From Lentinula raphanica (Eukaryota > Basidiomycota > Agaricomycetes > Agaricales > Omphalotaceae), in assembly GCA_027919835.1 (NCBI GenBank), contig JANVFP010000020.1:124001-188000 (forward strand): DNA of 64,000 nucleotides, written 5' to 3'. The position numbers were made by a program, and so were the translations under genes. The notes under the pieces were generated by a model. That model was not told where the DNA came from and made no database searches. It was given only the letters and a program-made list of their open reading frames with translations. Below, piece after piece: positions 11,167-21,300 of the stretch (position 1 is its first letter; each line of letters begins with the position of its first letter).

Positions 11167-11352
11167 CAGGCACTTTGAAAGCGCCTGAAGTTGGTCTCAG
11201 GCTTTTTGAAAGCGCCTGAAGTTGGTCTCAGGCTTTTTGAAAGCGCCTGAAGTTGGTCTCAGGCTTTTTGAAAGCGCCTGAAGTTGGTCTCAGGCTCTTT
11301 CAAAGCGCCTGAAGTTGGTCTCAGGCTCTTTCAAAGCACCTGAAAGTTACTT
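11167..11352. repeat. 31-bp tandem repeat, about six units
   Basis: Units start at 11167, 11198, 11229, 11260, 11291 and 11322; the last is diverged. Each begins CAGGC and contains GCGCCTGAAGTTGG. CAGGC can pair with GCCTG in the same unit, so every unit can form a small hairpin. The array lies exactly between the truncated fold-back element and the downstream flank of the DUF6532 gene, so it may mark the edge of the compound element. Confidence 0.9.
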
Positions 11353-11485
11353 CAGGAGCTTTCAAGTATTTTTATAGTCTTTGAAGTAGCTTCTAAATAT
11401 TTTCAAAGCTTCGTAAAGGAGATGAACATTTTCTAAAGGTTTCTTATAAACAAATTGGGCTGATATTATGTGTGATGTACTAATA
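11353..11485. other. 3' flank of the DUF6532 gene
   Basis: AT-rich sequence between the 31-bp array and the stop codon of the minus-strand gene. It would hold the gene's 3' untranslated region. No polyadenylation signal is certain. Confidence 0.35.
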
Positions 11486-14400
11486 CTAATTCTCTATCTC
11501 TACCTCTAGGGCTTGGCTTTCATTGCTACAATCTATACCCTCTGTATCTTCTCTACCTTTTCCTTTACTTCTGGTGTTAGTACCCTTGCCAAGACGAGAA
11601 GCTTTACCAGAACCACGAGCATGACCCCGACCACGACCACGACCTCGACCTCGACCACGGCTCCCGCTACCACCCATATCACTAGGACTAGGATCACGGC
11701 TAGGACTGGGATTGGGGTTGCGACCAGGACTGGAATTGGGGTTGCGACCAGGACTGGGATTAGGGTTGCGACCAGGACTGGGATTAGGGTTGCGACCAGG
11801 ACTGGGATTAGGGTTGCGACCAGGACTGGGATTAGAGTTGTGACTAGGACTAGTAGGATTGGGGTTGCGACCAGGACTGGGATTGGGGTTGCGACCAGGA
11901 CTGGGATTGGAGTTGTAACCAGGACTGGGATTAGGGTTGTGACCAGGACTAGGATTGCGATCGCGACCACGGCTAAGTTCGCGACCACGACTAGGTTCGC
12001 GACCATGGCTGGGACTGAGACGAGTACTATGACCCCAGGTGTGAGGGCTAGAGATGTTCACGAGTGGCAAGTGTTGACAAGTACTCGTGAGTCTATTCGT
12101 ACTCGTGACTCGCGAGTCGAGTATTTTATTTATACGAGTGTACTCGTGGTACGAGTGTATACTCGAGTCACGATCATCAAAATGTATTGACAAGTACTCG
12201 TGCATTTTATTCGCGAGTATTCTCCTGTACTCGTGAGTATTTCTACTACAGTGAAAGAAGGACATTTCCATCGCCTTGACCGAGGCCGACCCTGGCACTT
12301 TTGAGCTGTCAACTTTTGTTTTAGTAAGGAAACCATCTAAAATACTCATAATCCTGCATTCCGGTTTTTTTTGGGTAGTCATTTCAGAAAATTTTTTCCA
12401 AGTTTTGCCTTCTATTTCTGACATATTTATAGTATTTTAAGCCTTGTTGTTCACAGAAAGTGGCTCAGCACCAGTTTGGAGCATAAGGCTTCAATGCAAG
12501 AGCTCATCTACCTGTGAGAGGCTGAAGATAGTCTGAGAATTCCATCAATGATTAGTTTTCTGACTTGGATACAAACCTGGATTGAGACCTAGAGGAACTA
12601 GAGATCAAAATTTCAGTACCAAAGACCAAATAATATATTGTCAGATTCTGAAAAAAATCATCAAGAATGATGAATCTCATTGCCAAACTGCAGATAAGGG
12701 TGTTGTTTTGATAGATATCAGGGCCTAGGATGCTTTTATGGGTCATAGCAATCCTTCTCCATCTTCTTGAATACCTTTGAAGAGTGATTCCAGCCAATTC
12801 CAGCATTTTTTCTTTGGCATTTCAAATCGAGAAATGTCATTTGTACATATAATTCATAATTACAATGATCTGCTGTGATAGTCCTATCATACAGCATCTA
12901 ATGAGTATATACCGATGGTTTTTAGTGCTGTAATTGGAGTGATACAGTTTCTGAAAAGAAAATATGGTTCTCACGTTCCGAGTTGTCGGAAATTGCCTTC
13001 GTACACTGTATTAACTCTGCACATGACTTTTCTCAGTGGCTATGTGCCTATTATAATTTTTTGTGTTAGAGTCACAGCCACTGCCTATTATAATTATTAG
13101 AAGAAAAGAAGTAATATAGTCTAACATATGTCATATGTAAGAAAATGTGAATGGTGAAGTGGTTAAAGGCGCTGACTCTGGACTAAGGTCAGCCTTCCTT
13201 TAACTTCCTTCAGAGTTCAATTCCCCCTCATGGCAACTTTGTATAACAATAAATCTGTACATTGTTCTTGCTTTGAAGCATGTTAATATATGTTTCGGTA
13301 CTGTATATTTATTGCAAGCTATGAAAATTAAGGTAACGAGTATTAAAACACTCAAGTGTATTTTTCAATACTCGAGTCTTTCCTCTATATACTCAAGTAG
13401 ACACTCGAGTTACGATTTGAATAATTTACTGTGAATATTCGTGGCACTCGCACTCGAGTGTCTGTTACTTAGAGACACTCGAGTACAGACTCGAGTCACA
13501 GTTACTGATTTTGAGTGACAAATATTCGTGTCACGAGTGGCAAGTACACTCGAGTGTGCACTCGTGAGCACCTCTAGTGAGGGCGACCAGAGCTATGACC
13601 ACGGTTGCGGCTATGATCATGATTGTGGCTATGATCACAGTTGTGGCTATGATCACGGTTGTGGCTACGATCACGGTTGTGGCTATGATCATGGTTGCGG
13701 CTATGATCATGGTTGCGGCTATGATCACGGTTGCGGCTATGATCACGATTGCGGCTATAACCACGGTTGCGGCTATGACCATGATTGCGGCTATAACCAT
13801 GGTCCCGGCTATGATTGTGGCTACGACTGAGGCTACGACTGGGGCTACGGTTGTGGCCATGACTGGGGTGACGACTGGGGTGACGACTGGGGCTATGATG
13901 ATGATTGTGACGATAGCTTTGACCTTGAGGGTAGCTAGTATCTTGACCCTGACCTTGATCATGGTTGTAAGCTGTGCTGCGACGATGACTAGCACCATGC
14001 TTCTTCTGACTTTCACTCTCGCAGCTGGAGCTTTGAGACTGATGATCACTTTCCTCATCATCCATTTCAGCTTCAGCTATGGCCTCCAGCTCTGCGTAGT
14101 TATATTTCTGAACAGGATGAACAAGGGGACTATCGGACCTGAAATAACCTTGAATAAGACATCGTTAGATACAGATAACAATTTGAGACTCACATCATTG
14201 CCTTGTATAATTTGATTTGAACCATGGTCGTATATTTTTTTGCTTCTCGCTGAAGATCTTTCATAGTTTCAGAGATAGCCCAATAACTAAAACAGTTCAA
14301 GAAAAGACTATCGAATAAAAGATCTTTGAACTGACTGAGGCTGTAATTTAGCCCGAGTCAAGTTAGACTCTGACTTATATCCTCGAGACCATTCATTGAT

Positions 14401-16181
14401 AGCATGACAAATCTAAAATTCAGAAGTTAGTTTGATAATAACATAGCAATTTTTCTTACCAAACAGGTGACCATGACAATCAAGGGTAACGGGATCCGCT
14501 TCACGGTCTTCAGATGGTCCACCAAAAGTTCATCTTGCGTTGGATTGGATTCAACAAAATAAGCACGAAATATTTGTCCCAATAAAGGAGATAAGAAGGG
14601 GCGATTGTTCACTGTACGTTTCTAGATGTGGTGTATATTTTAAATCAAACAAAATAATAACGAGAAGTCTTACCTCTAAATCAACTTTTTCCTCGTGATA
14701 TCTTTGTGCGTCTAGCAACCATGTAACTGTATCTTTCTGTTATTGGAAATTGAGAGCGTTGAGCCAATAAAATGATTGGAGGAGTGCATCAGGAAATTCA
14801 CTTCTGCTTGAGAGTCTCCAAAGATACCCCCCATTCCCTAGAGAACTAAAGATTGCTCTTCAAATCCCTAGAGTCTCTAGGTTTCTTTTAGTTACTCTGA
14901 GAGCTCTTTTGGATCTCTGAAAGTCTTTCAAAGTCTTTGAAAGCCCCTCAAGTCTTGGAGAGCTCTTTTATTTCTCTAGGAAATGGGGGGTGTCTTTGGA
15001 GGCTCTCAAAGCACATTTGTCAAAACAGATTTTGCTGATGCGATACTAACGACATCGTTCTTTTGATTTTCTCCCTTTCCTGACAAGCCATAGAACTGCG
15101 CTGTAAGCAGGCAAACAACAGTTGCTATACTCAGCCGGACTGCTGGAGCCCCATAGTTCATCTGAAATTCTTACATGTTAGCTATCCTAAGAAATAAGGA
15201 GAAAAACTTACAAATTTGACAAGTTTCTTCCTTTCTCTAGCGTTGGACCGTATCTTATCCAAGCTTCTAACCATATCATCAGCAGAACCGTCGGCTGCTA
15301 CCTTTGCCAACTCTGCCTTGAATAGCTTCCAAGTAGGCTGGTGATCCCGGGGCCACATGTTAAGAATACAAATAGATAAGCGTGTGCAAGCTTTTGCCAA
15401 GCGAGCAAGTTCGACGTTCTCAAAATCAGCTTCTACAATTTTTGTGTTCCCAAGAGAGTTTCGTCGATGTTCTTTAGCTTTTTTAGCCTCTGTGATATCT
15501 TCAACTATCATCTACAAGCAAGAGTAAGAACACTGGTTTAGCTTCACTAAATAACGTACATTGTCTGAGTTCTCTCCGTCTTCTTCTCCTTCTTCATCCT
15601 CAATGATATCGTCTAATCCAGATTCATCGCTTAAGCCAATCTTTTGTTTTCGCTCTATAGACAATATTTAACGATGTCAAAGATATAAGAAATAACTGAC
15701 CGTCATCAGAAAGAAGTATTTCATCCCCAGAGTCATCGTAATCAGCATTCAATTCTTCTTCATTTAGAAGGGGACACCCTAAAGATATAATCCTAAGAAG
15801 TTTATTTATCTGGAAATGGAAGTGCTTACCTGAAATATGAGTTTCAGTTCGAGCACCTTTTGTATTCAATGCTTCACTGTAATGCTTGATATCAAGTGAA
15901 TCCTCGAAGGGTTTAGCCTGAGAAAAAGCTGAAGTAGAAGACTTTCCATGCCTAAAGGAAGACGAAGGTCCTGGCTTAGAGGAAGACAAAGGTCCTGGCT
16001 TAGAGGAAGACGAAGGTCCTGGCTTAGAGGAAGACAATGGTCTTGGCTTGGAGGATGACGATGATGAAGTTTTGATAGACTTGTAAGGCTTGGGATCAGA
16101 AATTTCAATCAAATCTTTTTTCTTCTTCTTAATATTTCTTTCCTCAGATAGATCGTTGTTGGAAGCAGGACGCTTTGTCAT
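11486..16181 (-). CDS. DUF6532-domain protein with long His/Arg/Ser/Pro repeat tail (interrupted)
   Basis: Start ATG at 16181. Exon 1 encodes a Lys-rich start and four copies of a Ser-Lys-Pro-Gly unit (SSSKPGP). Short introns follow (near 15790-15830, 15660-15705, 15510-15560 and 15140-15210). The core matches basidiomycete DUF6532: [77 protein letters not shown] and [13 protein letters not shown]. The function of DUF6532 is unknown to me. The C-terminal 250 residues or so are repeats of RNRDHSRN type (13585-13990) and RNPNPSPG type (11690-11960), then an RG-rich end. An hAT element splits the tail and a MITE lies between core blocks. All on the minus strand, downstream of the Plavaka transposase. 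Possible cargo of that element, or a host gene. Confidence 0.62.
11690..11960. repeat. Coding tandem repeat, RNPNPSPG units
   Basis: A 24-bp unit reading on the minus strand as Arg-Asn-Pro-Asn-Pro-Ser-Pro-Gly occurs about ten times, with variants ([18 protein letters not shown]). It is part of the tail of the DUF6532 gene. Confidence 0.9.
12049..13576. mobile_element. Non-autonomous hAT element, 1528 bp
   Basis: Terminal inverted repeats TAGAGATGTTCACGAG (12049) and its partner CTCGTGAGCACCTCTA (to 13576). The flanking 8-bp duplication GTGAGGGC is exact at 12041-12048 and 13577-13584. Eight-base duplications and TAGAG/CAGAG-like ends are hAT hallmarks. Both subterminal regions are crowded with ACTCGAGT, ACTCGTGAGT and ACGAGTGGCAAGT, typical of transposase-binding arrays. 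A short minus-strand frame at 12424-12300 ([14 protein letters not shown]) could be a transposase relic but lacks catalytic motifs. The element sits in the repeat tail of the DUF6532 gene; the host frame matches across the site once one duplication copy is counted. Confidence 0.9.
13145..13234 (+). other. Degenerate tRNA-like sequence in the hAT element
   Basis: TGGTGAAGTGGTTAAAGGCG resembles a pol III A box of the Leu/Ser type, and AGTTCAATTCC resembles a B box. Between them TGACT/GGTCA can form an anticodon-like stem, with room for a variable arm. The T stem does not pair well and the acceptor stem is weak, so I read it as a tRNA pseudogene or SINE head, not a working tRNA. Confidence 0.45.
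13585..13990. repeat. Coding tandem repeat, [12 protein letters not shown] units
   Basis: An 18-bp unit (GGCTATGATCACGGTTGC and variants on the plus strand) repeats about 14 times. Read on the minus strand it gives Arg/His-Asn-Arg/His-Asp-His-Ser repeats in the tail of the DUF6532 gene. The plus-strand GYDHGC and related frames are shadows. Confidence 0.9.
14810..15007. mobile_element. MITE, 198 bp, in the DUF6532 gene
   Basis: Inverted ends GAGAGTCTCCAAAGATACCC and, from the other side, GAGAGCCTCCAAAGACACCC; similarity extends about 37 bp inward (CCCCCCATT...CTAGAGAA). The middle is rich in CTTTGAAAG-like units. No clean target duplication is visible (flanks GCTT and AAAGC are themselves inverted). 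It separates the LTAQFYGL block from the DTVTWLLD block, so it lies in an intron or disrupts an exon. Confidence 0.65.
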
Positions 16182-16360
16182 TTTAGAAAGAGAATAGATG
16201 AAGCAATTTTAGAGAGGATGAACGCAAGGGCTTGAGAGAAGAGGTCTTGGAGAGGATGAACGCAAGGGCTCAAGGGAAGAGGTCTTGGAGAGAATGAATG
16301 TATGAGTGCTAGAAAAGAGGTTCTAAAAAGGACCAATGCACACGCACTATAAGAAGACCT

Positions 16361-16490
16361 AGGCACGCGCTGAGAACGAGAGATCCTATGCACGCGCTGA
16401 GAACGAGAGATCCTATGCACGCGCTGAGAACGAGAGATCCTATGCACGCGCTATAAACGAGAGATCCTATGCACGTGTTGTGAATGAGAG
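16361..16490. repeat. 27-bp tandem repeat upstream of the DUF6532 gene
   Basis: Unit TATGCACGCGCTGAGAACGA plus GAGATCC, about four to five copies, the last ones diverged. The length is a multiple of three, so a spurious RISRSQRVH repeat frame opens on the minus strand. It lies 180-310 bp upstream of the start codon and could influence the promoter. Confidence 0.88.
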
Positions 16491-16604
16491 GCCCTGAATG
16501 AAAGACCCTAAGAACAACCAATGCGCACAACCTGTATCAGAAATCCTAAAGAAGAGCAATCTTCATGCCCAGAAATCTTAAAGAAAACCAAGGCACACAT
16601 ACTG

Positions 16605-16682
16605 AAAGAGCAATGCACGCGCACTGAAAGAGCAATGCACGCGCACTGAAAGAGCAATGCACGCGCACTGAGAGAGCAATGT
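16605..16682. repeat. 22-bp tandem repeat upstream of the DUF6532 gene
   Basis: Unit GAGCAATGCACGCGCACTGA plus AA, about three and a half copies. It shares the ATGCACGCGC core with the 27-bp array at 16361-16490, so both probably derive from one motif. Confidence 0.88.
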
Positions 16683-17125
16683 ACGTCCTATATCAGGCAT
16701 TTTAAAGAAGACCAACACATGAGCTCTGGAAAGGACTTCCTGAAGATGACCAACATACGCTCACTCCTAAAGAGAACAAAGGTTGCTGAAAAGGAGGTCC
16801 TAAAGAGGACGACTATCTTTGCCCTCAGAGAGAAGGGGTTCTATAGAGGGTAAATGTACACTCACTGGAAAAGCAGGTCCTGAAGAGGATAAATACAAAT
16901 GTACTGGAAAAGATATTATAAAGAGGACAAACCTATACAGAAGATGAACTGAAGAAGACGAATAAGTTGCGTCTATAAGTGTTGTTCTAAAAGAAAAGAA
17001 AGAATTAATTAGCGCCCATTTGTAGAGCTATAAAGTGCCCTATAGAGCGCCCTATAGAGCGCTTAAGTTTTTGGTTGTTCAAACGAGGTACAAAATAAAT
17101 CAAAGCATTACTACAAGATAAAAGT
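16683..17125. other. Spacer between Plavaka transposase and DUF6532 gene
   Basis: No open frame of note. It contains GA-rich units related to the preceding repeats (AGAGGA, AAGAAGAC) and a short self-complementary GCGCCCTATAGAGCGC near 17046. This would be the DUF6532 promoter region and the transposase 3' flank. Confidence 0.4.
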
Positions 17126-17380
17126 TCAATATATAGTCTGATAAGTATACTTGCTTTGCATATTGTTAACAAAAAAAGAGGGGCATTGTTCTAAAATATT
17201 ATCTGTAGTCCAACTTGTATCCCAAATTTGTTTCGAAGGTACTAGCATGCAATTTTGTCTAATATTGGCTAGGGGGATAATAGCTCCCTGAGGTATTCCA
17301 TTGGAAGCTATAGCAGGCTCAACGTAATACATACCTGTTGTTTTATCTGGAGCTGATTTGAAGCGAGTGTACCAAGTTAC

Positions 17381-18323
17381 TGTAAGGAGTTGGTTAACAA
17401 CGCCGATCACGGACCCAAAGCTGGTTCACCAGGAAGTAGATTATCCTGGGGTTATCACCAATAACGGCTTCTAGAAAAACACACGGACCTTTGCTGGAAT
17501 GTTACTTCAGCAAAGTATAAAAAGGTGTGGCTACGTTGTCTGGAATATTACGTCAGACAGGTAATCACAGTTGTTGCAAGGCTGGGATGGACGTCAGACA
17601 ATGAACAAAGAGCGATCGCAAAGCTGGGTTGGACGTCAGTCAATGGATCGAGTATAAAGGCTTGCTGGAATAGTCGTCAGACAAGAGAAGAATAGTGACC
17701 GTAAAGCTGGATTGGACGTCAGTCGATACGATCAAGGTAGATGCTTGCTGGGATAGACTTCAGACAAGAAAAACAACAGGTGCAGTCAAAAGATGCTGAA
17801 TCAACAGTGGGTAGGTGGGGGTACAAGAATAACTAGTCTAGGGTACAAACAAGTTTCTGGGGTGTCTTATATACCAATCTACAATGCCTCATGGATACCT
17901 CATGTATGCCTTGTGTATGCCTCATGTGTGCCACATGTATCCAGCATACCACATGTATGCCTCATGTATGCCTCATGTATACCACATGCATGCCTCATGT
18001 ACACCTCATGTATACCACATGCATGCCACATGTACACCTCATGTACACCACATGTATACCACATGTACACCACATGTACACCACATGTACAGCCTCATGC
18101 CCTGGATTTGCCTCATGGACTGCATCATGGACTGCCTTATGGGTTGCCTCATGTTGTCCTGAGTCATATTGATTTGTCTTGTGTTCTGTGAGTTATAATG
18201 GTGATTGTTGAGTTGCTGAAATACATATTCTGGAGTTTTGTAGTACTGTAGGGAAATAGGCTGGCAAAGGTGGAATGAGATCCTGGTTTTAGGCAGGCAA
18301 TGCAAAATGCCTGATTCCTGACA
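17381..18323 (-). repeat. Left (3') LTR of the gag-only element
   Basis: TGTAAGGAGTTGG to CCTGACA, 943 bp. It contains a CRE-like array (17548-17725), TATAAA-like boxes on the plus strand, and a 12-bp CATG minisatellite (about 17885-18100) with ACATGTACACC-type units. The polypurine tract abuts its inner end. Confidence 0.95.
17548..17725. promoter_or_regulatory. Array of CRE-like ACGTCAG sites in the LTR
   Basis: TTACGTCAG (17549), GGACGTCAG (17589), GGACGTCAG (17631), AGTCGTCAG (17672) and GGACGTCAG (17714) are spaced about 40 bp apart. TGACGT is the half site of ATF/CREB-type bZIP factors. The same array lies in the right LTR (about 22258-22435). In the LTR at 7136-8133 only one site keeps its CpG. 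Suggests stress-type control of transcription; inferred. Confidence 0.6.
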
Positions 18324-18340
18324 GTATTCCCCCCTCCACC
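18324..18340 (-). promoter_or_regulatory. Polypurine tract
   Basis: Minus strand GGTGGAGGGGGGAATAC lies directly against the 3' LTR, the position of the primer for plus-strand DNA synthesis in LTR elements. Confidence 0.85.
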
Positions 18341-18368
18341 AGACCGAGCCCTCGAGGTCTTGTTTTCT

Positions 18369-21300
18369 TCAGTGACTGCCCAGCTCCCAAAGGTTGAGAA
18401 TAGGGTCATCAACATGAATGGGCTGTGCAAAGCCATCAATCTTCACATATGGACCACATTCTTGTATGAATGCCCCTCTCAGTGCTACATTCTGAGATTC
18501 TCTGTCAATAAAATGCTGCCGATATTTATGCTCTTTAGAGCCACAAACAGCACAGAGACCTTCTCTCATCCGGTGATTCCATTCTTCCTGAGTCACTTTA
18601 GGATATGATTTTTCTTCATCCTGGATGAACTCTGTACCCAACATTTCCTCAGCAATGGAAGATTCCAAATGTGCATCTTCTGCCACTTGCATCAATCCTT
18701 GATTATCAGGTGGTGTGCGGATGTTATATTTTGGAATAGTGAATGATGATTTTGCCTTTTTGTATTCATCAGCAATTGCCACTGCATTCTTTATCTGGTT
18801 TCTTCCTGAATTAGTTGGAATTACTGATTCTGCAGTAGAATCCAGTGTATAGTCATTTCCTGTATGACCAAGTCCAACCTGGTTGAAAGCCTGTCTTGCT
18901 CCATCAAGCACCATCAGTTTATCCACCACTCCTGAGAGTGTATCAGGTATTTCTCCATGATCAACCAAGCGATTCCGGAGATGGTTCTGAATTTGTTTCA
19001 GTATTCTCCACCGAAGAGCCCAATCATCATATTCTGTCATGAGGGCAATATCTTCAAATCGGACCCAGAAATCACCAAAGGATTCATTCCATGCCTGGAC
19101 ACAGTTATCCAACTTGGATTGAGCTTGGATTGTCTCGTAGTGTAATCCAAACATTTGTCCAAATAGAACTGCAAATTTTTCCCAGTGGATAAGAGGAGTA
19201 ACCACATGACCAGATCGCTGTCTTCTCATGAGATTCTGGTAGTATCTCTTTGCAGGTCCTTTCATATAGGATGCCACAAATGTAATTTTTGAGATGTCAT
19301 TAGAGTAGATTCGAGGTTTGGCAGCAAAGAAATTTTCACAGTTTTCCTTGAACTCGCGCCATTCATTGTGATCTTCTCCTGTGAATGGACTAGGTTTGTT
19401 GATATCTAATTTGGATTCCCGGTTCAATTCATCTCTTTCAATCTCCTTTAGTCTCCTTTCAAACTTCCGGTCCTGATGATTATCTATTTCGGATGACCTT
19501 CGATCACAGGAACAAATGCCAAAGGCATCTTGACCATCCCTACCATCTCGACCAAACCTATTTTGTGGACAATAACATGGTCCTCCCTGGTCACGTCTGT
19601 TATTGTTATGACCAGACCAACCAGAATTGGATGGGTTGGGACTATTTCTGTGAGAGAATGACTGTTTTCCCCGATTGTCATCAGGTCCATCATCACTTTC
19701 ATGGCCAGGGTTATATCCAGCATCAGGGGGATCATTTCCACCGCCACCACCGCCACTTGTCATAGCAATAGGAATACTGGTTGCTTTTGGTGGACTACCT
19801 GCAGCAGAATTGGACTCAAATCCTGCCAATGACACTGATATTGGACTATTAAGAGGTTGACGAGCAGATGCATTAGGTGTAAAGAATTTTTCAAAACTGC
19901 CCGATTGGAATTTGAACACAGATGGCTGAGTCCCCATATCTTTATGACGCTCATCTTCAATAAAGCTGTCAATAATGCCTTGCTGAACTTCTAGGTCTAT
20001 TTCCTCCAAGTCCACAGTCTTTGAGTGATGGGGAATCCTATCATCAAAGGAAACCTCTGGTTCCGCTCTTTGCTTCCCTTTGTTAGGAATGTGTGGATAA
20101 GAGGAGGTCCCAACACCTGGGCGATTATCACGTTGGTAGGGATTGGTATACCCAGTATCATGATCAGCAGCATGGGATGTTTGATGTGGTGGAGTGTCAC
20201 GCACAAAAGATGTCGAAATAGGTTTCCTTGGAGACAATTGTGGTTTAGGAGACTCCAAGGTTTCCTTGTTAGTAGTAGGGATGTCATCAGGAAAAGGTTC
20301 TTCTGGCTTTCCTTGTTCAGGTTTTGGGGAAGCCTTTTCCTGCTCCTCCACATCTGCTGATGGATGCCATTCAATTGCTCTCCTACGACGGCGACTCGAG
20401 TTTCTGTTGCTAGAACTGGGAGTTGCATTACTGCAAACTTCACTGTTCACACTTTCAATAGTTGGTCCCTCTGGAATGGTTTCCATAGTTACTGGAGGTT
20501 GTCGACCCCTAGTTCCCTGTGAGATGGATGTGGCTTGGCTCCGAGGATCAGCTGAACTATGTGACATAACTGTTGGAGTACGATGCTCATATCGCCTCAT
20601 AGCAACAAGTTGTTTTTCCACATCAGCCTGACTTCTTCCAGGATAGGGTGGTACTGGATCCCAGTCTTCTTCCATTTCAATGGAGGTAAAAAAGTCATCA
20701 TCTTCATTTGATTGACTGTACCAGCCACTGCTTCCATAGACTCGACGACGAGGAATATTGCTTGGTCGGGGGATTTCAGATTCATCTGAAGGTGTCCGAC
20801 GTTGAGGATATGGGTATCTTGGATTCCATGGAGTCCCTCTACGAATCCGGCTTCGTGGTTCTCCATGAATAGGTAATGAATCATATTCATCAACAATGTC
20901 ATCTTCCCAGTGATGGATTCCATGATGACGTGGAGATGAAGAGTTAGGGGTGATAGTATGAGCAGTGGAATGGGATGAATAGAATGATGAAATTTCTGGA
21001 TCATTGATCAAATTCTCTACTCCTATCTGGTGAGAGCGTTCTTCCAATTCTACCAATTCACGAACATTATTGCCATGCTGCAGGTTACGCATCAGTTCAG
21101 GTGTGACTTCATCATCAGTCAACCGTACAATCTGTTGCAGTAACCGTAGTATTCCAATATTTGTTCGACCTTCAGTATGGAAACCTAGAGCATTCAGAAG
21201 ACTACGAGCAGGGCCCACCAAGTTCAACAATTCATTTTGGGAAGCACTGTCATCAACCTGTTGACAAGCAGCAAGACGTTGGATTGGAGTATCTGGTGCT

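Noticed and set aside
11690..11960. TTAGGG-containing repeats as telomeric DNA
   Set aside because: GATTAGGGTTGCG occurs as part of a 24-bp coding repeat (RNPNPSPG); it is not a pure telomere array.
13145..13234. Functional tRNA gene
   Set aside because: T stem and acceptor stem do not pair properly and the anticodon loop is ambiguous; kept only as a tRNA-like relic.
13528..14215. Plus-strand GYDHGC and MTVVAMI repeat frames as genes
   Set aside because: They are the opposite strand of the 18-bp repeats in the DUF6532 gene tail.
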